From positions 19,606,979 through 19,670,978 of the forward strand of contig NC_054703.1 of NCBI RefSeq assembly GCF_016097555.1: a stretch of 64,000 nucleotides of DNA. The letters run 5' to 3'. The position numbers were made by a program, and so were the translations under genes. Below the pieces are notes generated by a model that saw nothing but the letters and a program-made list of their open reading frames with translations, was not told the origin of the DNA and searched no databases. Positions 1-13,950 of this stretch are shown here, in pieces; the first letter of the stretch is position 1, and the number at the start of each line of letters is the position of its first letter. Source of the DNA: Gigantopelta aegis. Its lineage: Eukaryota; Mollusca; Gastropoda; Neomphalida; Peltospiridae.

Positions 1-2206
1 AACAAATTTTTACAAAAATTAAATCTTTTTAAATTATTTATTTGATATGCAATTTGTTAAACCATATATCTGGGGTGGAATCTATGATGTCATTTTTGTT
101 AAATTATATCCCATCATTCCTTGTTACAAACTGTGTCTTTGTCCATCTGTCAGATTTTCACTTACAGTGACTCAGGCCAGTGTTTTAGCAGTTGGATCAG
201 TCAGTGGATATTTATAAAATTTTATATATTCTATTTTATTCCAAGGGATAAATTACAGCTCTTTAAATGATTGTTATAAATCATGCTATACCAAACAATA
301 TTTTTTAAAGATTATCTATTATTATTATTATTTTAAATTTTTAGGGATTTTTTTTTTTTTTTTTAATTTAAAACTATTATTTGTACCCTATGTGAATTAA
401 GCTAAGGATTTTTTCAGAACTGATAATATCAGATGGTGTTGGGAGACAGTTCATATACATGCTCACCACCCCAGGGCCGTAGCTAGTGGTGGGGGCAGGT
501 GTTTTTTTTACTGGTTGTTGATATTGACATTTTAAGTATATAACCTCCCTGAAATTGCTGCAAAATGGTATTTCAGAGCCTTTGAAAACTTCCAGGGAGC
601 ATGCTCCCGGACCCCCTAGTGTCTTGCGCCTTCCATGCTCATTCGTTTCAAGAATTCATCTTCCATAAAAAATCCTAGCTGCGGTCCTGCACTTCCGAAA
701 TGAAATGTTATTTGAACCAGGTATGCATATGCAATAAGTGGCATACCCACCTGACAAAGTGATAATGACTGTGCCTCCCTGGTGACCAATCTTGGTGCCA
801 CTCTAATGAGATTACGAAGGCCATAATTTATATATTTGTTATGTAAATACTAATTATTTCATTGTGTGTATGTTAATTTTTAAAATCTCATTTGTTACAT
901 CATCGGCTAAAAGCTGACTTTGCCCTGTTAACACTGTTTGGCATCGTCAGTTGCAGACGATATTAGTCATCAGGCTTTTATTGCTCAAATTTAGCTTGAT
1001 GGTCATGGGTCTGTCTTCGAGAAGTTTTCCTTTATATACATGTAAAATTGGTCATTTACCTTTTTGCTTTAAAAACATAGAAGTACAAGATACATGTACA
1101 TGTATACTGATAAAAACTAATTTTTAATACTATTTTTTATATTTTATTTTATTCTGTTCAGCAGTTATTATATATGATGTTAAAATAATTGTTAATGTTT
1201 AAATATCCATGTAAAGGATTAAAAGTTAGGAATTTTACATTCAAATTTGGATTATGCATGTAAATTTGAAAAAAAGCGTTGTATGTTTTGGGGAACGGTG
1301 CCGAATATCGAAGTCTAGCATAATTTCAATTTTTTTTCAAGAAACTGTAAAATGTCCCAAATTAAACAGAAATTGTGTTGTACTGATTGCCATATTATCT
1401 ATATTTGTGGCATAAATATTTCAGATTTGAATAGGATTATAAAATATAGCTGAAGCTAAATGTGTTCAAAAAGCATGTACATGTTCTTTGACCTTCACCT
1501 AGTGAGCAACCTTTTTTTGCGTTATGATAAACCACCAAATTTTAATTTATTTTCTGTTTCTGTTTGCCCCCTCAATCTACAATTATACCATATCACATGA
1601 AAAACCACCAATGACTGGAATAAACTTGAAATGAACATTCAAACTAAACTGAATGATGCTGCAAACTACAAACTTCTGTAGCTATAATGCACCATGGCTA
1701 TAAAGTACATTCCAAATCACAGTTCTCTTCATAGGAACAGCTTTTTATTCTGATTAAAGGTGCAAACTAGTTTCAGCCATAGAAAATGGAGACTAAGTTT
1801 AGATAATCTACAAAGCTACAACACTTTGAATAAAGTTATAAGAGAGAGAGGCTAACTCTGTACTGTTTAAATAGGGAAATATTGTCTAAAAATAACTAGA
1901 GCTCGTCTCGATAACCATTACTTCTCAGATGAACATGCATTTTTAGAATGATTAAAAATACATTTTCGGGTATGAAAATCCTAATAATTGAGATTTATTT
2001 TGTGTTATATTGTTTAAAAAGTTTGGGTTTTTTTTCCTGTGCATTACTATTACTAAATGATTTAAAACCAATGTTTTTTTAATTCCATTCCCAATGTTGT
2101 GTACTTTAGGAAATCACTTGTATGTTCATGTACATGTTGTGTGTATGTCAGCAGTGTATGCATTACATGTCTTACTTAGTAACTACTGCTACTTCATTAT
2201 TCATTT
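1..2206. other. AT-rich noncoding DNA
   Basis: No exon-like open frame is recognisable on either strand. About 471-612 looks like an old DNA-transposon remnant, with GGGCCGTAGCTAG near its start and a C-rich stretch near its end, but no second terminus could be paired. The rest is AT-rich with short homopolymer runs and repeated ACATGTA words. Confidence 0.6.
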
Positions 2207-2326
2207 GAAGCAATATACTTGGTATCTTGTGTGGTAGAAGTGTGAAGCAATATACTTGGTATCTTGTGTGGTAGAAGTGTGAAGCAATATACTTGGTATC
2301 TTGTGTGGTAGAAGTGTGAAGCAATA
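2207..2326. repeat. 37-bp tandem repeat, 3.2 copies
   Basis: The unit starts GAAGCAATATACTTGG and recurs at 2207, 2244 and 2281, with a partial fourth copy at 2318. The complete copies look identical, so the expansion is recent. 37 is not a multiple of three and no coding role is seen. Confidence 0.95.
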
Positions 2327-2914
2327 GATAAACTGCAGAGCTCCAACTTACATGTAACAACGGCACGAATGGCAATTGCCGTCATTAAGATATTAATTGC
2401 CATAGGTCACCAACGGCACAGAAGATGGCTCTTCAATGTTTACACTGGTTTACATTATCTGCCATTATCAGTACATTTAAAATATGTCTACATACAGCAA
2501 AATAATCTTTCAGTCTTATTTATTTTAAAATAGGCTGTTTCACCCACAGCAATTTTATTTTTAAATTGCCCTGAGAGACAAATTCTCAAGTTCAATTCCT
2601 GAAACTGGTCAGATGAAGTTTGTGTTTAATAATGTGTTTAACTTGAAAGAGAACCATTTATTATTCATCTCACAGCTAAGTGTAATTATACCATTATATG
2701 TTGGAAATTATATGCTGTCATTCAGCCGTCATAATATTATAATATTTGTTTGTTGTTAAAATTTGCTCATTCTCTGAAAGTATTATGCATTATAATTGTT
2801 ATTTTGTTAATATTTTTTTAGATACCAAAATAATGTTTTTACAAAAATATCAGGAAAGATTTCTACTCGCACCCCATTCACAAGCCAACACTATTATTCT
2901 TTATCTGTTTCACT

Positions 2915-3091
2915 CTGGGCTCACCTTGTACATTGCCAAATTAGCCAATTGCTAATTTTTTTATATAAAGTGGCTACAACATTTGCTAATAAAATATTCC
3001 TTAAATTAACCACACATTAATCATTTCCAAGGAAAAAATGCTAAACATTTGAAAATTGGCTAAACCAAAATTTGTTCCAGGGTGAGCCCTC
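2915..3091. mobile_element. Short inverted-repeat element (MITE-like)
   Basis: GGGCTCACC at 2917-2925 is matched by its reverse complement at 3081-3089. Inside, both arms carry GGCTAA/TTAGCC-type words. A related left end (CAGGGTTCACACTGG) occurs at 61,996. It has no coding capacity. The target duplication is unclear. Confidence 0.55.
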
Positions 3092-3340
3092 TTCACCACA
3101 TATTTACATATAGCCATAGTTAAAAAAGTGTGGAGGTTTCCTTAACTAATATTCCTTTCCTTTCTACATTATTCCATAGCACGTATATGGCCTTTTCATA
3201 GACCAGAAGTGCTTCATGAGTGCAGGTACATCAGCCCAGTGTGTGTATGTGCTGTCCGGTCTAGGGAAGGGGCATATATGTTGTGATTAGCTTCTTCTTA
3301 CATATGCTCTAGGTATGGTGTCAGAATAACCATGTGTAAT

Positions 3341-4018
3341 GCCTAAGTCACATTTGCTCTACGGCTAGGATACGGCGGCCGTACGCCCCTGAAATCAAGA
3401 AATACCTGCGGCGGCCGCAGAGGATCTGCGGTGGCCTCAGGGTCACCCTAGGGCGTATCCCTATATTTTACAGGCCGTAGGGGTCGCTGTAGGATTATAG
3501 CGCGGAGTTATAACCTTTTTCATTTCTAGGTTCGCCATAGCAATTCGACACGCCGTAGAGCGGTTCACGGCGACCATACGTCGGGCGTACGGTGGCCTTG
3601 CGTTTGCCGTGCGGCTGCCAAAGGGTCTTATGAATTACAATTGACTTTTGCGGACCCCTCAAAAATTGCGATTTCATTATTTTATTTCATTTTATTATGA
3701 TTTCATTTTTCATGCAACTCCGACAGATGCACGATAATTGTAACAAGTTAATTTTACGTCACACCGCTGTGTCACAAAAGTATGGTCCCCGTACGGCCGC
3801 CGCAGGGACGCCCTAAGGCGACCGTGCGTCATCACTTCAAAGGCCGTACGGAAGCCGCAGGTTTTCTGTTACCACAGATTCAAAATACGCCGTGCGGCTA
3901 CCCTAACGTATGTGACTGCTACAGGATGTGACCATGGGAATGCTGCGGCGGTCCTATAATTGCTATTGTCCGTAGATATTTTAGACCCCACGGCCGCCAC
4001 GGCAAATGTGACTTGGGC
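3341..4018. mobile_element. GC-rich non-autonomous DNA transposon
   Basis: The terminal inverted repeats are 17 bp with one mismatch: GCCTAAGTCACATTTGC at 3341-3357 and the complement of GCCCAAGTCACATTTGC at 4002-4018. The direct repeat TAAT flanks both sides (3337-3340 and 4019-4022), a 4-bp target duplication. The interior is unusually GC- and CpG-rich for this window, with many copies of words such as GGCCGTACG and GCGGCCGC in both orientations. No transposase frame is present. The superfamily is not assigned. Confidence 0.88.
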
Positions 4019-4022
4019 TAAT

Positions 4023-5862
4023 CGAGCTAGTTTAAAATGAGCTGCAGTGTTAAACATACCTTTGATGGGGAATAATATCCTTGGCTTGTGAAAATAACCG
4101 TGGCCCAGCACAGTGGCCGAGTTAAACCTTGTAGATCATGAATGTTTTTCACAGGTTTCTTATAAAATATAGTGGTCTGAATTTACAAAACATGTTTTTC
4201 TTAAATGCAGGTCTTTGAGCATTATACACATAGTTACCCATGTGTAAGTAAAAAAACAGGCTTTGTAAAGTCATCACAATATTTTTTTAATTTACTGTAT
4301 TGAACATCACAAAACGGGGACAAATTAAACAATATATTTAGTGTTTCTTTAAAGTAAATTACCAGTGCTTTCAGTAGAATCATGATCTCCAAAGAAGGCA
4401 GCTTATACAGGTAGCTACTGCTAAAACATCGGACATTTCTTGTAACGTGACTGAACATCATGGCCGAATTTACCAAGCCTGGTTTAGACTTGCACGTGTG
4501 TGTACCTACAAACATTTACAATGCTTAAACACCTGCGTTTAAGAAAAACAGGCTTCGTAAGTTTGGCCTTATATTTTTTATGATTGGGGTTTTAACTGCT
4601 CCTTGATTATTTGGAGTGATGTGTTTTAGGTCAGATGAAGTCTGTATATTGTAACACGTTTTTGTATGAATGACCATGAGGTTACATGTATGCCTTTAAT
4701 AGACTTCATGTCAATAAGATGCAAATTGTAATGTGCTCTAACCGTGTCTGGTTTCAGTGGTTTCCTAATAATGTTGGGTAAAATAGAAAGTATACACAAA
4801 TATTTACTCACATACCACATAAAAAAAACCCAGTAATAATAATAATAATTTGTTCTACTAGTAGATACAATTATTTGGTATTTTGTATGGACATGATATT
4901 CAAGGTACATGTATAATCTTTACATTTAAAAACAAATTAATTAATTAATTAATCATTTGGGTATTATGTAACTTTGAGATAGTTTTTTTAACAAATCTAT
5001 ACACAGAAAAAATACCAAGTGTAAAATAATGGCATAAAATTTAGTTTTGTATGTGTATATATATATATATATATACACATACTGAATGGATTGTGTAAAT
5101 ACTTATTCTATGTAATTTTATGAGATATTTTATGTACAGTATGTATTTTGTTAAAGGTATATCAGGTTTGTATGTTTATCTATAAAGATGCATGAGCATG
5201 TATATATAAAACTGCTGTTATGATGTAATATAAAATGATCTACATTTATTCAAGTGTCTGGTTAGAGAATTATATATTATTTTTACATTTATTTCTAGAA
5301 TGAATGAATGATTGATTGTTTGTTATAGGAAACACATACATTAAGAAAACTGTCTTATCAGAGTTGCTCCAGAATGTACAAGGGAGGGGTAGTGTGGGGA
5401 GGAGAGGTTTTGTTGGGATGTTAGTTTTTTGGAGGGTTTTAATGACTTACCATCTAAAGAACAAACCAAACCCCCTGACCACCAAAAAAAAAGAACGAAA
5501 CAAAACGACAAAACAATAACAAAAAGCAAAACAAATAAAAACAACAAAAACAAATCTGCCAAAAGGTTTAATTTCCATTACAATCTTATTACAGCAGACT
5601 CACTATAAAAACAAATTAGGATGAACCTGTTCTATCATTTACCTCACCTAACCACCCACCCACCCACCACCTTTCCAACCATATACTCCCCTTTCCCCTG
5701 TCATGTGATGCAGGCCATAGTACGATAGTAGTGTGTTTACCATCATTGTGTTTTTACCAGCATTCCATATGTGTGTACATGTAATGTCTGTATGTAAAAA
5801 AGTACATACAAATGACTGGTTACCACTGTAAAATACTGTCATAATAATGCAGTTGGGGGAGG
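4023..5862. other. AT-rich noncoding DNA
   Basis: No gene is supported. It contains a TA microsatellite near 5057-5076, an A-rich stretch near 5485-5560 and several CA/CCA runs near 5650. Short open frames here are low-complexity. Confidence 0.6.
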
Positions 5863-6143
5863 GGGGAGATGTAGTTCAGTGGTAGAATGCTCGCTTGAGG
5901 TGCATTGGCCATCATGGGTCAGAGGATTGATCCCCACCAATGGAATCAGGTTTCCACCATTCCAACCATTGCTACATGTATATGCTTGGTACATCAAAAT
6001 ATGTGGTAGGTATTGTCTTGCGACTTGGTGGAAATGCCATATGTGGCAGTAGCTGGTTTATTAAAATAACCATGGTAGACACAAATTGCTATAGTATATG
6101 TGCTGAGGTGTCATTACACAAACATTCCTTTCCTTTCTTTTAT
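5863..6143 (+). mobile_element. tRNA-derived SINE (tail type C)
   Basis: The head carries a pol III A-box-like GATGTAGTTCAGTGGTAG and a B-box-like region near 5925. The core is diverged. The tail reads TGTGCTGAGGTGTCATTA followed by an ACAAACATTCCTTTCC end, a tail shared with the copy at 15.3-15.6 kb. Confidence 0.75.
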
Positions 6144-7415
6144 ATGACACTTTCTGGAGCAACTCTTGACATATTTTAATGATGGAATCAGTACTTAAAG
6201 GGAGATAACCCCCTCAGTCTAAAACTGGGGAAATAGTTATCACAACTTTCTAGTAGGTATTCATAGATATTTATTTCCATGTATTTAAAAAATATGATTA
6301 AAAAAAATAAAAAAAATAAAAAAAATAACACCAAAACATTTTGATATCAAATCGATCTGTTAGGTTGTTTGCTTTAGAGCACAAACCATGTTTACTTTCA
6401 TGTTGAAAGAATTGTTGTATAATGTTACTAATAAGCACAATATTGACACAGCTTTTGATCTCTTTGTTGTCTCGGCCTCACAGTTACAAAACACGGCCCA
6501 ATTTCACAAAACATCATCAGCCTAGTTTGCATGTAAACGTAAATCTATGACGAAATCAAATTCTTATTTCTATTAACATTATAACAAATATAGTTTGAAG
6601 TACACATATTTCATTTTCTTTTGTCCTTAAAATGCTCCATTTTTTTTTTAATGACATGATTTTCTTCATAAAATAGATGTCACACACTTGTAAATATATG
6701 CCTGTTATAACTGCTAGTCTTGGCCCCTGGATAATAATACAGAACACAGCAGTAATGTTGGCTAAGAATGTGTAGTGATTAAATACCAGTATACATGTAC
6801 TTGTTATCTAGGAGTTCCTAGAACCGTCAGTTGCTGGTTCACTGCCACTACATGTACTTCTACACCTTAGTTTAGTTTCACCCATCACTTGTGTTTCTCT
6901 AGGCAATGAAACAATACATCATTGATAAACTTTTTGTGACCAGGGTGTGCTGTTGATTAAAAAATAAAAATCATACCTTTAATAAATATGTGGAAATTTA
7001 ACTTTGATTCTAAATTACAAGATTTAACTTAATAGTGGAGGTTATTCTTCATTATGTGGTTATATACATTTGCATAATTATCATTCTGATATTATTATTT
7101 TAAAAGGAAAAAACTAAACGAAAAAACAACATTTAGTGTTGACAAAACCAAGGGAAGACAGTCGACTGGAAAATAGAATATGAAGGCAAACAAATGTTGT
7201 ATATTGCCTGCATTGAACATTGTAAACACATTTCCGTAGATGTACATTACTTTTGGCTAGATCAGTGGTTGAAAGCATACATACATTTTATTTGTTTAAA
7301 TATGTTAAATTTATACTCTAACCTTTCATTTAAAAACTTTAACCTTCCTCAGGGGAATACGAAAACAAAGTTGTTTTGAGGCTAAAATCAGATTGTATGG
7401 GCTTTCACGCACCTT
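6144..7415. other. AT-rich noncoding DNA
   Basis: No exon, RNA gene or transposon terminus could be supported. It holds an A/AAAAT-rich patch near 6296-6330 and otherwise ordinary AT-rich sequence. Confidence 0.55.
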
Positions 7416-7695
7416 GAAGCACAAGGCATGTACACTGTCATCATAGGCAATTGGTGAAGCACAAGGCATGTACACCGTCATCATAGGCAATTGGTGAAAC
7501 ACAAGGCATGTACACCGTCATCATAGGCAATTGGTGAAACACAAGGCATGTACACCGTCATCATAGGCAATTGGTGAAACACAAGGCATGTACACCGTCA
7601 TCATAGGCAATTGGTGAAACACAAGGCATGTACACCGTCATCATAGGCAATTGGTGAAACACAAGGCATGTACACCGTCATCATAGGCAATTGGT
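7416..7695. repeat. 40-bp tandem repeat, 7 copies
   Basis: The unit begins GAAACACAAGGCATGTACAC and ends in GGCAATTGGT. Seven units run head to tail with period 40; the first two differ from the rest at one or two positions. There are no spacers, so this is a minisatellite. Confidence 0.97.
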
Positions 7696-8522
7696 GAAAC
7701 CGACTGGAGCAATATCTGGCCCAGGTGACTATTGTTGGGTTGTGCAGTGCAGCTATTGCATGTATTACATGTGTGATCACATCTTAAAGTCACTGACTAC
7801 TTTTCTTGGCATGTGTCTTTTTTTTCTTCTTTTTTTCACATAAAATTAATTCTGAGCAGCTATAAATATCAGAACAACGAGAAACGTATTGTATTTGCAA
7901 AACCTAATCAATGAAACGAAAAATTGTAAGCTATTGGCAACAAAAATACTGTTAACAACTAAAAATGTTTAACACTGCTGAATATGTTGGGTCAGTAGTT
8001 TTAATAAACAGGAGCCCCATTTTATGAAGCAAAAAGACACCTTAATTGCCTAACTACCTTTTGGCATTAAGATCTCTTCTGAAAACAGGGCCCTAGCTGG
8101 CTTGTAAATAACTAGATTCTGTGACTGGTGTTTGGTGAGACATTTGTTCATAATTTCGCACCTTTTGTGCTGTGCTTTTGTTAAAAATAAGGTGAATCAA
8201 AATCTACCCATAACTAAATTGGGTATGTTGTTGTTAGATTTGTACTAATGTTGCTGCAATCCTTAATCATTAACAGATCTCATTTTATACGACATGTTTG
8301 TTTGGCTTGTTTAGAAATGAAACAGAAAAATAAAAATATACAAATGTCTGTCAGGTAGGGTGTTTTTTTGTTTAGTCTGTTTTAATGTTATATATTCCTA
8401 ATTGTCTTTAAATCATAATTTATTTTAAAATAAATATATTTTTTTGGTGTGTGTTTCAGGATCAATAAACATGTATGTTTTGTTTAAAACTAAACAGAAA
8501 AACCAAAATATATGTATACATG
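7696..8522. other. Noncoding DNA
   Basis: AT-rich sequence without a supported gene or repeat terminus. It contains poly-T runs near 7820-7840 and 8440. Confidence 0.5.
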
Positions 8523-8524
8523 TA

Positions 8525-9176
8525 CAGTGGACTCACTTCGTACCGTCGAAATAGTCCGGTTTACATAGAGGACCGGTTTAGTCTCTTTTAACCGGTTCAC
8601 CCAGAGTTATGGTTCTTGAATGATCGATAATGACATTTGATCAAATTCTTGTATTAATTTGACTTAGTTTCTAACGAAAGTTCAATACGTTGCCGTTTTA
8701 TGGGTTGTTCCACCATTATAAATGAAATAAGATAACACAAAATATACGAGCGATTCGCACCTATTTATACATGCTTTAGGCTGACAAGTATAACTCGCCG
8801 AATTCATAAGAGTGAAATCAGTTAGGTATCAACACACACACTAATATTAATCCGATTGATCTAACGGCCTACTGCAATAAGAGTAAACTTCACACGTGTG
8901 CGATTACATTTTGTATTTGGCGTCCTGATTACTTGGCAATTGACAATCATTGTTCAACTAATTAAGCAGCCCGTCGTTCAGTCAAATCCAAATCCGGTGT
9001 AGACAGAGGTAATTAATGCATGAACGGTTCTTTCGTTCTTGATTTTTAATCCGGAGTACGGATTAGGCAGAGATTTATACCTAAGAGATAAACGGTAGCT
9101 GGATGGGACTTTAGAAATGGACCAGTTTACGCAGAGATCCGGATTACACAGAATCCGGTTTAGACAGAGTCCACTG
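8525..9176. mobile_element. Non-autonomous Tc1/mariner-pogo-type element
   Basis: The ends are CAGTGGACTC at 8525-8534 and its exact complement at 9167-9176, flanked by TA on both sides (8523-8524 and 9177-9178). TA duplication is the hallmark of the IS630-Tc1-mariner superfamily. Subterminal CCGGTTTA-type words recur near both ends. There is no transposase frame, so it depends on an enzyme encoded elsewhere. Confidence 0.85.
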
Positions 9177-9178
9177 TA

Positions 9179-12100
9179 CATATATTTTTGGGGGTACAGT
9201 GTATTTTTGTTAAATCTGTTTTATGTTCTTAATTATCTTTGTTTAAAAATTAATACAAATTTGTTGTTTTTTAAGGATTGATATGCATTTAATGTTTAGG
9301 GCTGTTAAATCTTTATTGATGTCACTGTATTCTGCAGTACCAAACACTAGACTTAAACAAGTGGTGCTCATAATTCCAGATTTGATGCATAAATATTTTT
9401 ACAATTATATCTGTTAATTAATTTTACAATGATGCATTGCTTAAAACATAATCCCAGTTGTGTTTTTTACAATCCCATTAGACATGTGGCCTTTACAAAA
9501 ATCCTGGACAAAAAATCTGAAGCCACAAATTGAATTGCCAATAGAGGCCAGGTCTGTACTATTTTAAAAGAGAAAGACAAAATGTTTTACAGGTATGTTG
9601 CTACATCTGTTTTGATGGGGTTTTTTAATAAAAAAATTAATTGAATTAGATCTCAGTTTGTAGATATGTAGTCCATACAGTTATTGAATGTAAATTTTCT
9701 TTTCATAATAATATCTGATCTCTTAATTGTATGTACATTAGGTGACCACAAACAGGGTAACCGTGACACATTGGAAGGTTTTGGCCATAGATTGGTTTTT
9801 GACGTCAGACCAGACTATTGAAAAGGGGGTTACAATTGCAACTATTGCTTTCCTGTCCTTGACAGGAGCCGGAATAAGTCGACACCTGCACCCATGCGCT
9901 ACATCGCTACATCGCTACATCGGCTTGCTCTAAATGCATGTACACATTAAGCCCTATGAATTGACCTGACCTGTAATTATTGACAGGTCAGGTCAAGTAT
10001 TAGTGAAAATAGAAATCTTGATTTCGCTCATTTGATATGTTTTGAAACAATTGTAAGATAAATTGTATTTATTAATCAAATGGGCACTCTTAACTGAGGA
10101 AATAAAAATCATAATTGCTCAATGAACAATTATGCATTTCTGTATTCGACAAATTGGCACTTGCAAATCAAATACCTTGTTGGTACTAATTAATTTGAAT
10201 CATCACAATTTGGCAAATGCAAAATTTACAACTCTTTATTCATGAATTTTGTAATAAATAGAATGAAAAAGAAACAAACAAACTTGATAGCACTTACTGT
10301 CTGTCATGAAATAATTTCCATTTATTATGTTCTTGTGACCAGTGAAAATTAGTTTATTCAAGACAATAAATTAGATAATAACTGGTCACTCCCAGTATAA
10401 TCGTCTGTTCAATGGCCTCTCATGTACAGCTAATAGCCAATACATGTATGTATTTGTGTACTGGGGTGTTGGTAAACACTCATTCATTCTCATGTACTAT
10501 TCTTATGTATCGCTAAAGATTGAAAGGCATCCTAAGTCAAGAAGCATCCTATTTTACATTCAGCTTGTTTATTACGAATCTGTGCACGCATGAATTTTGA
10601 CAACACAATAATTATGAACCAGGAATTACTTGGTACCAATGAAGAAAAATAAAATGAGGAAAAAACAGGTAAAAAGTTATTTTTATACAAAATGCATTAT
10701 ACACGATCGTTATTTTAAATAGTAGCATTGATTAAAATCATATGCTATATTAATACCTACCTACATCTAAATAATCAGCATTTGTCAACAGCGAAAGAAT
10801 CCTGTTGCTGTCACATCTGCTTTCATCTTTGGATCATGTCACGTGACGTACATATTCTTTCAACATAAAATGAAGTATATGGAAGCCCATCTTACCTATA
10901 GCATGCTTTCCAATCCAGGCCTTGGAATGTACACATTCAGCTGTGGCATGTGTGTTATCTATCGATTGGAATACACTGGTACGGTTATAAACATGTTATT
11001 AATTGATATTTGTAGTTAACTGAATAAGGTAATAGATCAAATAATCAAATTGATCGTGCAATTACAATGCGTGTGCATTGTAGCTATTTTCCCGTTAATA
11101 GGATCTTCACGATCCTACGAGGATATACCTTACCTTATGGGTGGGGTGGGGTGAAAAGGAAAACAAAAAGAACAACCCTAAAATAAAACTGAATATGTAA
11201 TTAGTGGATTTAAATAGCATACTTTTTTGAAAGATTTTTTTAAGTCATGGCTGCACTTGATTGTACTTTATTTCAGCTTTTCTATAGTTTACAACTGGCT
11301 AGAAGAGCAAGCTCCTATCTCCCTTGTTCAACAGTATTTTGTGTTTGTAGCACTGCGATGAATTTAAAACATAATAAACATAAGCATGTTTTTGTTATAA
11401 TTTTTAATGTTATTTTATTTCTAACTTGTATTTATGTGACTGTGTGACCTTTGAAGTTGTGAATTGTATACCATATCTACATATCTATGTCTTTCGCTTT
11501 GATCTCACTATAGCAGAGCTTTGGCCTCCATCTTTGAGGAGAACCTATTTGTTAGCACTGAACTTGTAGATTGTTATTCACAGGTGTAAGACCACTACAC
11601 ACTCTTCTTTCTCACCAACCACTAACAATTAATACACTGTCATGGACAGTCCAGATAGCTGAGGTATGTGTCCAGGGCAGCATGCTTGAATCTTAATTGA
11701 ATATAAGCACGAAAATAAGTTGAAATGAAATGTTTGTTAAAGTTGGTGTTTCAGTGATGTCATTAAGAATAGAAGTAACAAGTGAAATTGAAGTTATAGC
11801 CACTTATTGTCATGTCAAGTAACATAGGTTGATAATATAGCCAAATATGAGATGCTTTCATTGTTTATCTTACATGTTAATTTTATACACAAACAGTAAG
11901 CTAATACATATATTAACCAATCAGGAACAATCTTACAGATTCACATGTAACAGTGTTGTGATTGTTGGTTATACAATTGTACAGAACAATATAAAAGCTA
12001 ATATTAACCAATCAGGAAAAATATTACAAAAGCATATGGTATATAACTGTTGTCCAATCTAATAACTGACATATTAGATTGTTGCTTGTACAATTATACA

Positions 12101-13148
12101 TAACAATAATAATAAAAAACATTAATATTTTATTTATTTATTAATGATACTTACTTTGGTAAGAAGACAATCAAAATTAGTGATATGTACACAAGACATT
12201 GATAGTTTTAATAGAAATTACCAAAAACAAAAAAGTCAAGATAACTCAATTAATATTCATGTTTTTGTGGGGGGTCATTTATTTTTATCTTTTATTATCA
12301 TCATGCCATTCATATCAGCAATCATTGAAATAGAATAAAAACATTCAACAGTGCCTAGATGACTGTGTATAATAAAACAAAAACAAAACTGATGGTGTAT
12401 GCTCTTCAGTTAATTTACATGTATAGTACGTGGAAAATATTTTTTTTATTTGTTGTGATTTAAATAAGGTTATTTGGTGTAATTTATGGTAATTTGTTGC
12501 CCATTTAATTCTGGAGATCCTTTTTTTCCTTCTTTTTTTTCTAATTTAAATGAGGTGCTTTTTGTTGCAAAGTTTAATTTGAAAACTTTGCTGCTTATAA
12601 ATTGGTTATCTGGCAGATTAAAATATGTTTACTGGTTGCAATTTAAATTATTCTTTAAATATGTTTTAGATTAATTTTTTAATCTACTGCCTGTTTAAAT
12701 TAGGCAGTTAGTTGCCAGTTTGAACACATGAACTTGTTGCTGATTAAGTCGGAGCTGTTACGACTAGTGATTTTGTTTCTACTTAATATGCACTGTTACG
12801 TTTTTAATTAATTAAGCACAAGTTTAATCTATTATGGGCCACCTAATAGATATAATATCATATAAATTTAATGCAGTATGTTATATTCTAACATGGTATA
12901 GGGTTATAAAAAGAAAAATATAAAAATTTAAACAAATATAAAAATATTTAAAGTATCCCTTTCTGATAAAATATATTTTTTCATATGAACTATATTTTGT
13001 CATAAACATTTTAATTTTTTCCCCCAACAATTTATATAATGTGTAATTTATTATATTGCAAGAAAAGTTATGAATGAGAGTAATTTGATTTTTGTTTTCA
13101 TAATTATACAAAAATTATCTTACGTACATGTATGTGCTTTGTGAAATA
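9179..13148. other. AT-rich noncoding DNA
   Basis: Apart from the hairpin at 9961-9996 I see no gene, RNA or transposon end that I can support. A short direct repeat, TATTAACCAATCAGGAA, occurs at about 11,911 and 12,002, and several poly-T and TTTA runs are present. Confidence 0.5.
9961..9996. repeat. Perfect 14-bp hairpin
   Basis: TTGACCTGACCTGT at 9961-9974 is followed by an 8-base spacer and its exact reverse complement at 9983-9996. Each arm contains two AGGTCA-type nuclear-receptor half sites overlapping by one base. Function is unknown. Confidence 0.8.
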
Positions 13149-13150
13149 TA

Positions 13151-13391
13151 CTGATGTCCAAAAGAAACTATACCACCACTCTGAGACACTACTGACGAAA
13201 AACCCAAATATGTTGCATGTCTAAAACATATATTCAAGAGAGTAGTGTTTTGGCATGTTGGGAACAAAATTTCATTCTATAAAAGCAGAAAGATACATGT
13301 ATTTAACCTCCATTTTATTTTCATTATCCAATTATAAAGGAATTCAAATGAATTTTTCTTGGCATAGTTTCTGTTGGACATCTGTGATCAG
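13151..13391. mobile_element. Short mariner-type MITE
   Basis: The left end reads CTGATGTCCAAAAGAAACTA. The right end reads, on the complement, CTGATCACAGATGTCCAACA, so the arms match apart from a 6-base insertion and a few changes. TA flanks both ends (13,149-13,150 and 13,392-13,393). It is 241 bp and noncoding. Confidence 0.7.
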
Positions 13392-13950
13392 TATCTAGCA
13401 TTAAGGTGGGTTTTCTTTCCTATTTTGTTTTTATCATTGAAATTGTTTTCTTCTGGGGGTTTTTAAACTTAACATTTTGGTTACCATAAATTCTCGATCA
13501 AGACCCTTTCTCTGATGTTTTTGTCCATGTAACATTGTTTTCCGGTACAAACGCAAAGACAATCTTAAACCACCTGTATTTTATTGAATTGTGAATATTT
13601 AGGTATACATGTATGTATGTAGAAGACACTTTTCTTTCTTTCTTTCTTTCATTTTTTTTTTTTGCACAAATGTGGGTGACAGAAAAATTATTTTATCAGT
13701 TTGTTTTGTTGGGGTGTGTGGTTTTTTTTTGTAAAAGGATATTTTTCACTTATATAACAGAAAAGGAAAATATTTTATGTAGATTTTATGTATATAGAAG
13801 TGATTTGCATATGGTTTATTTTCTATCCAGCTATGCATAAATACTATAAATACTGACACAAAAAAGATCAAATGTATCACGTTTGTCAAAGAAACCTTTT
13901 AGTTTACCAGTGTTGAACAACACTTCAGGCCATTTTCATACCGGCTGTTT

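Noticed and set aside
7416..7695. Regular repeats resembling a CRISPR array
   Set aside because: Units are contiguous with no variable spacers, and the DNA is clearly eukaryotic; it is a minisatellite.
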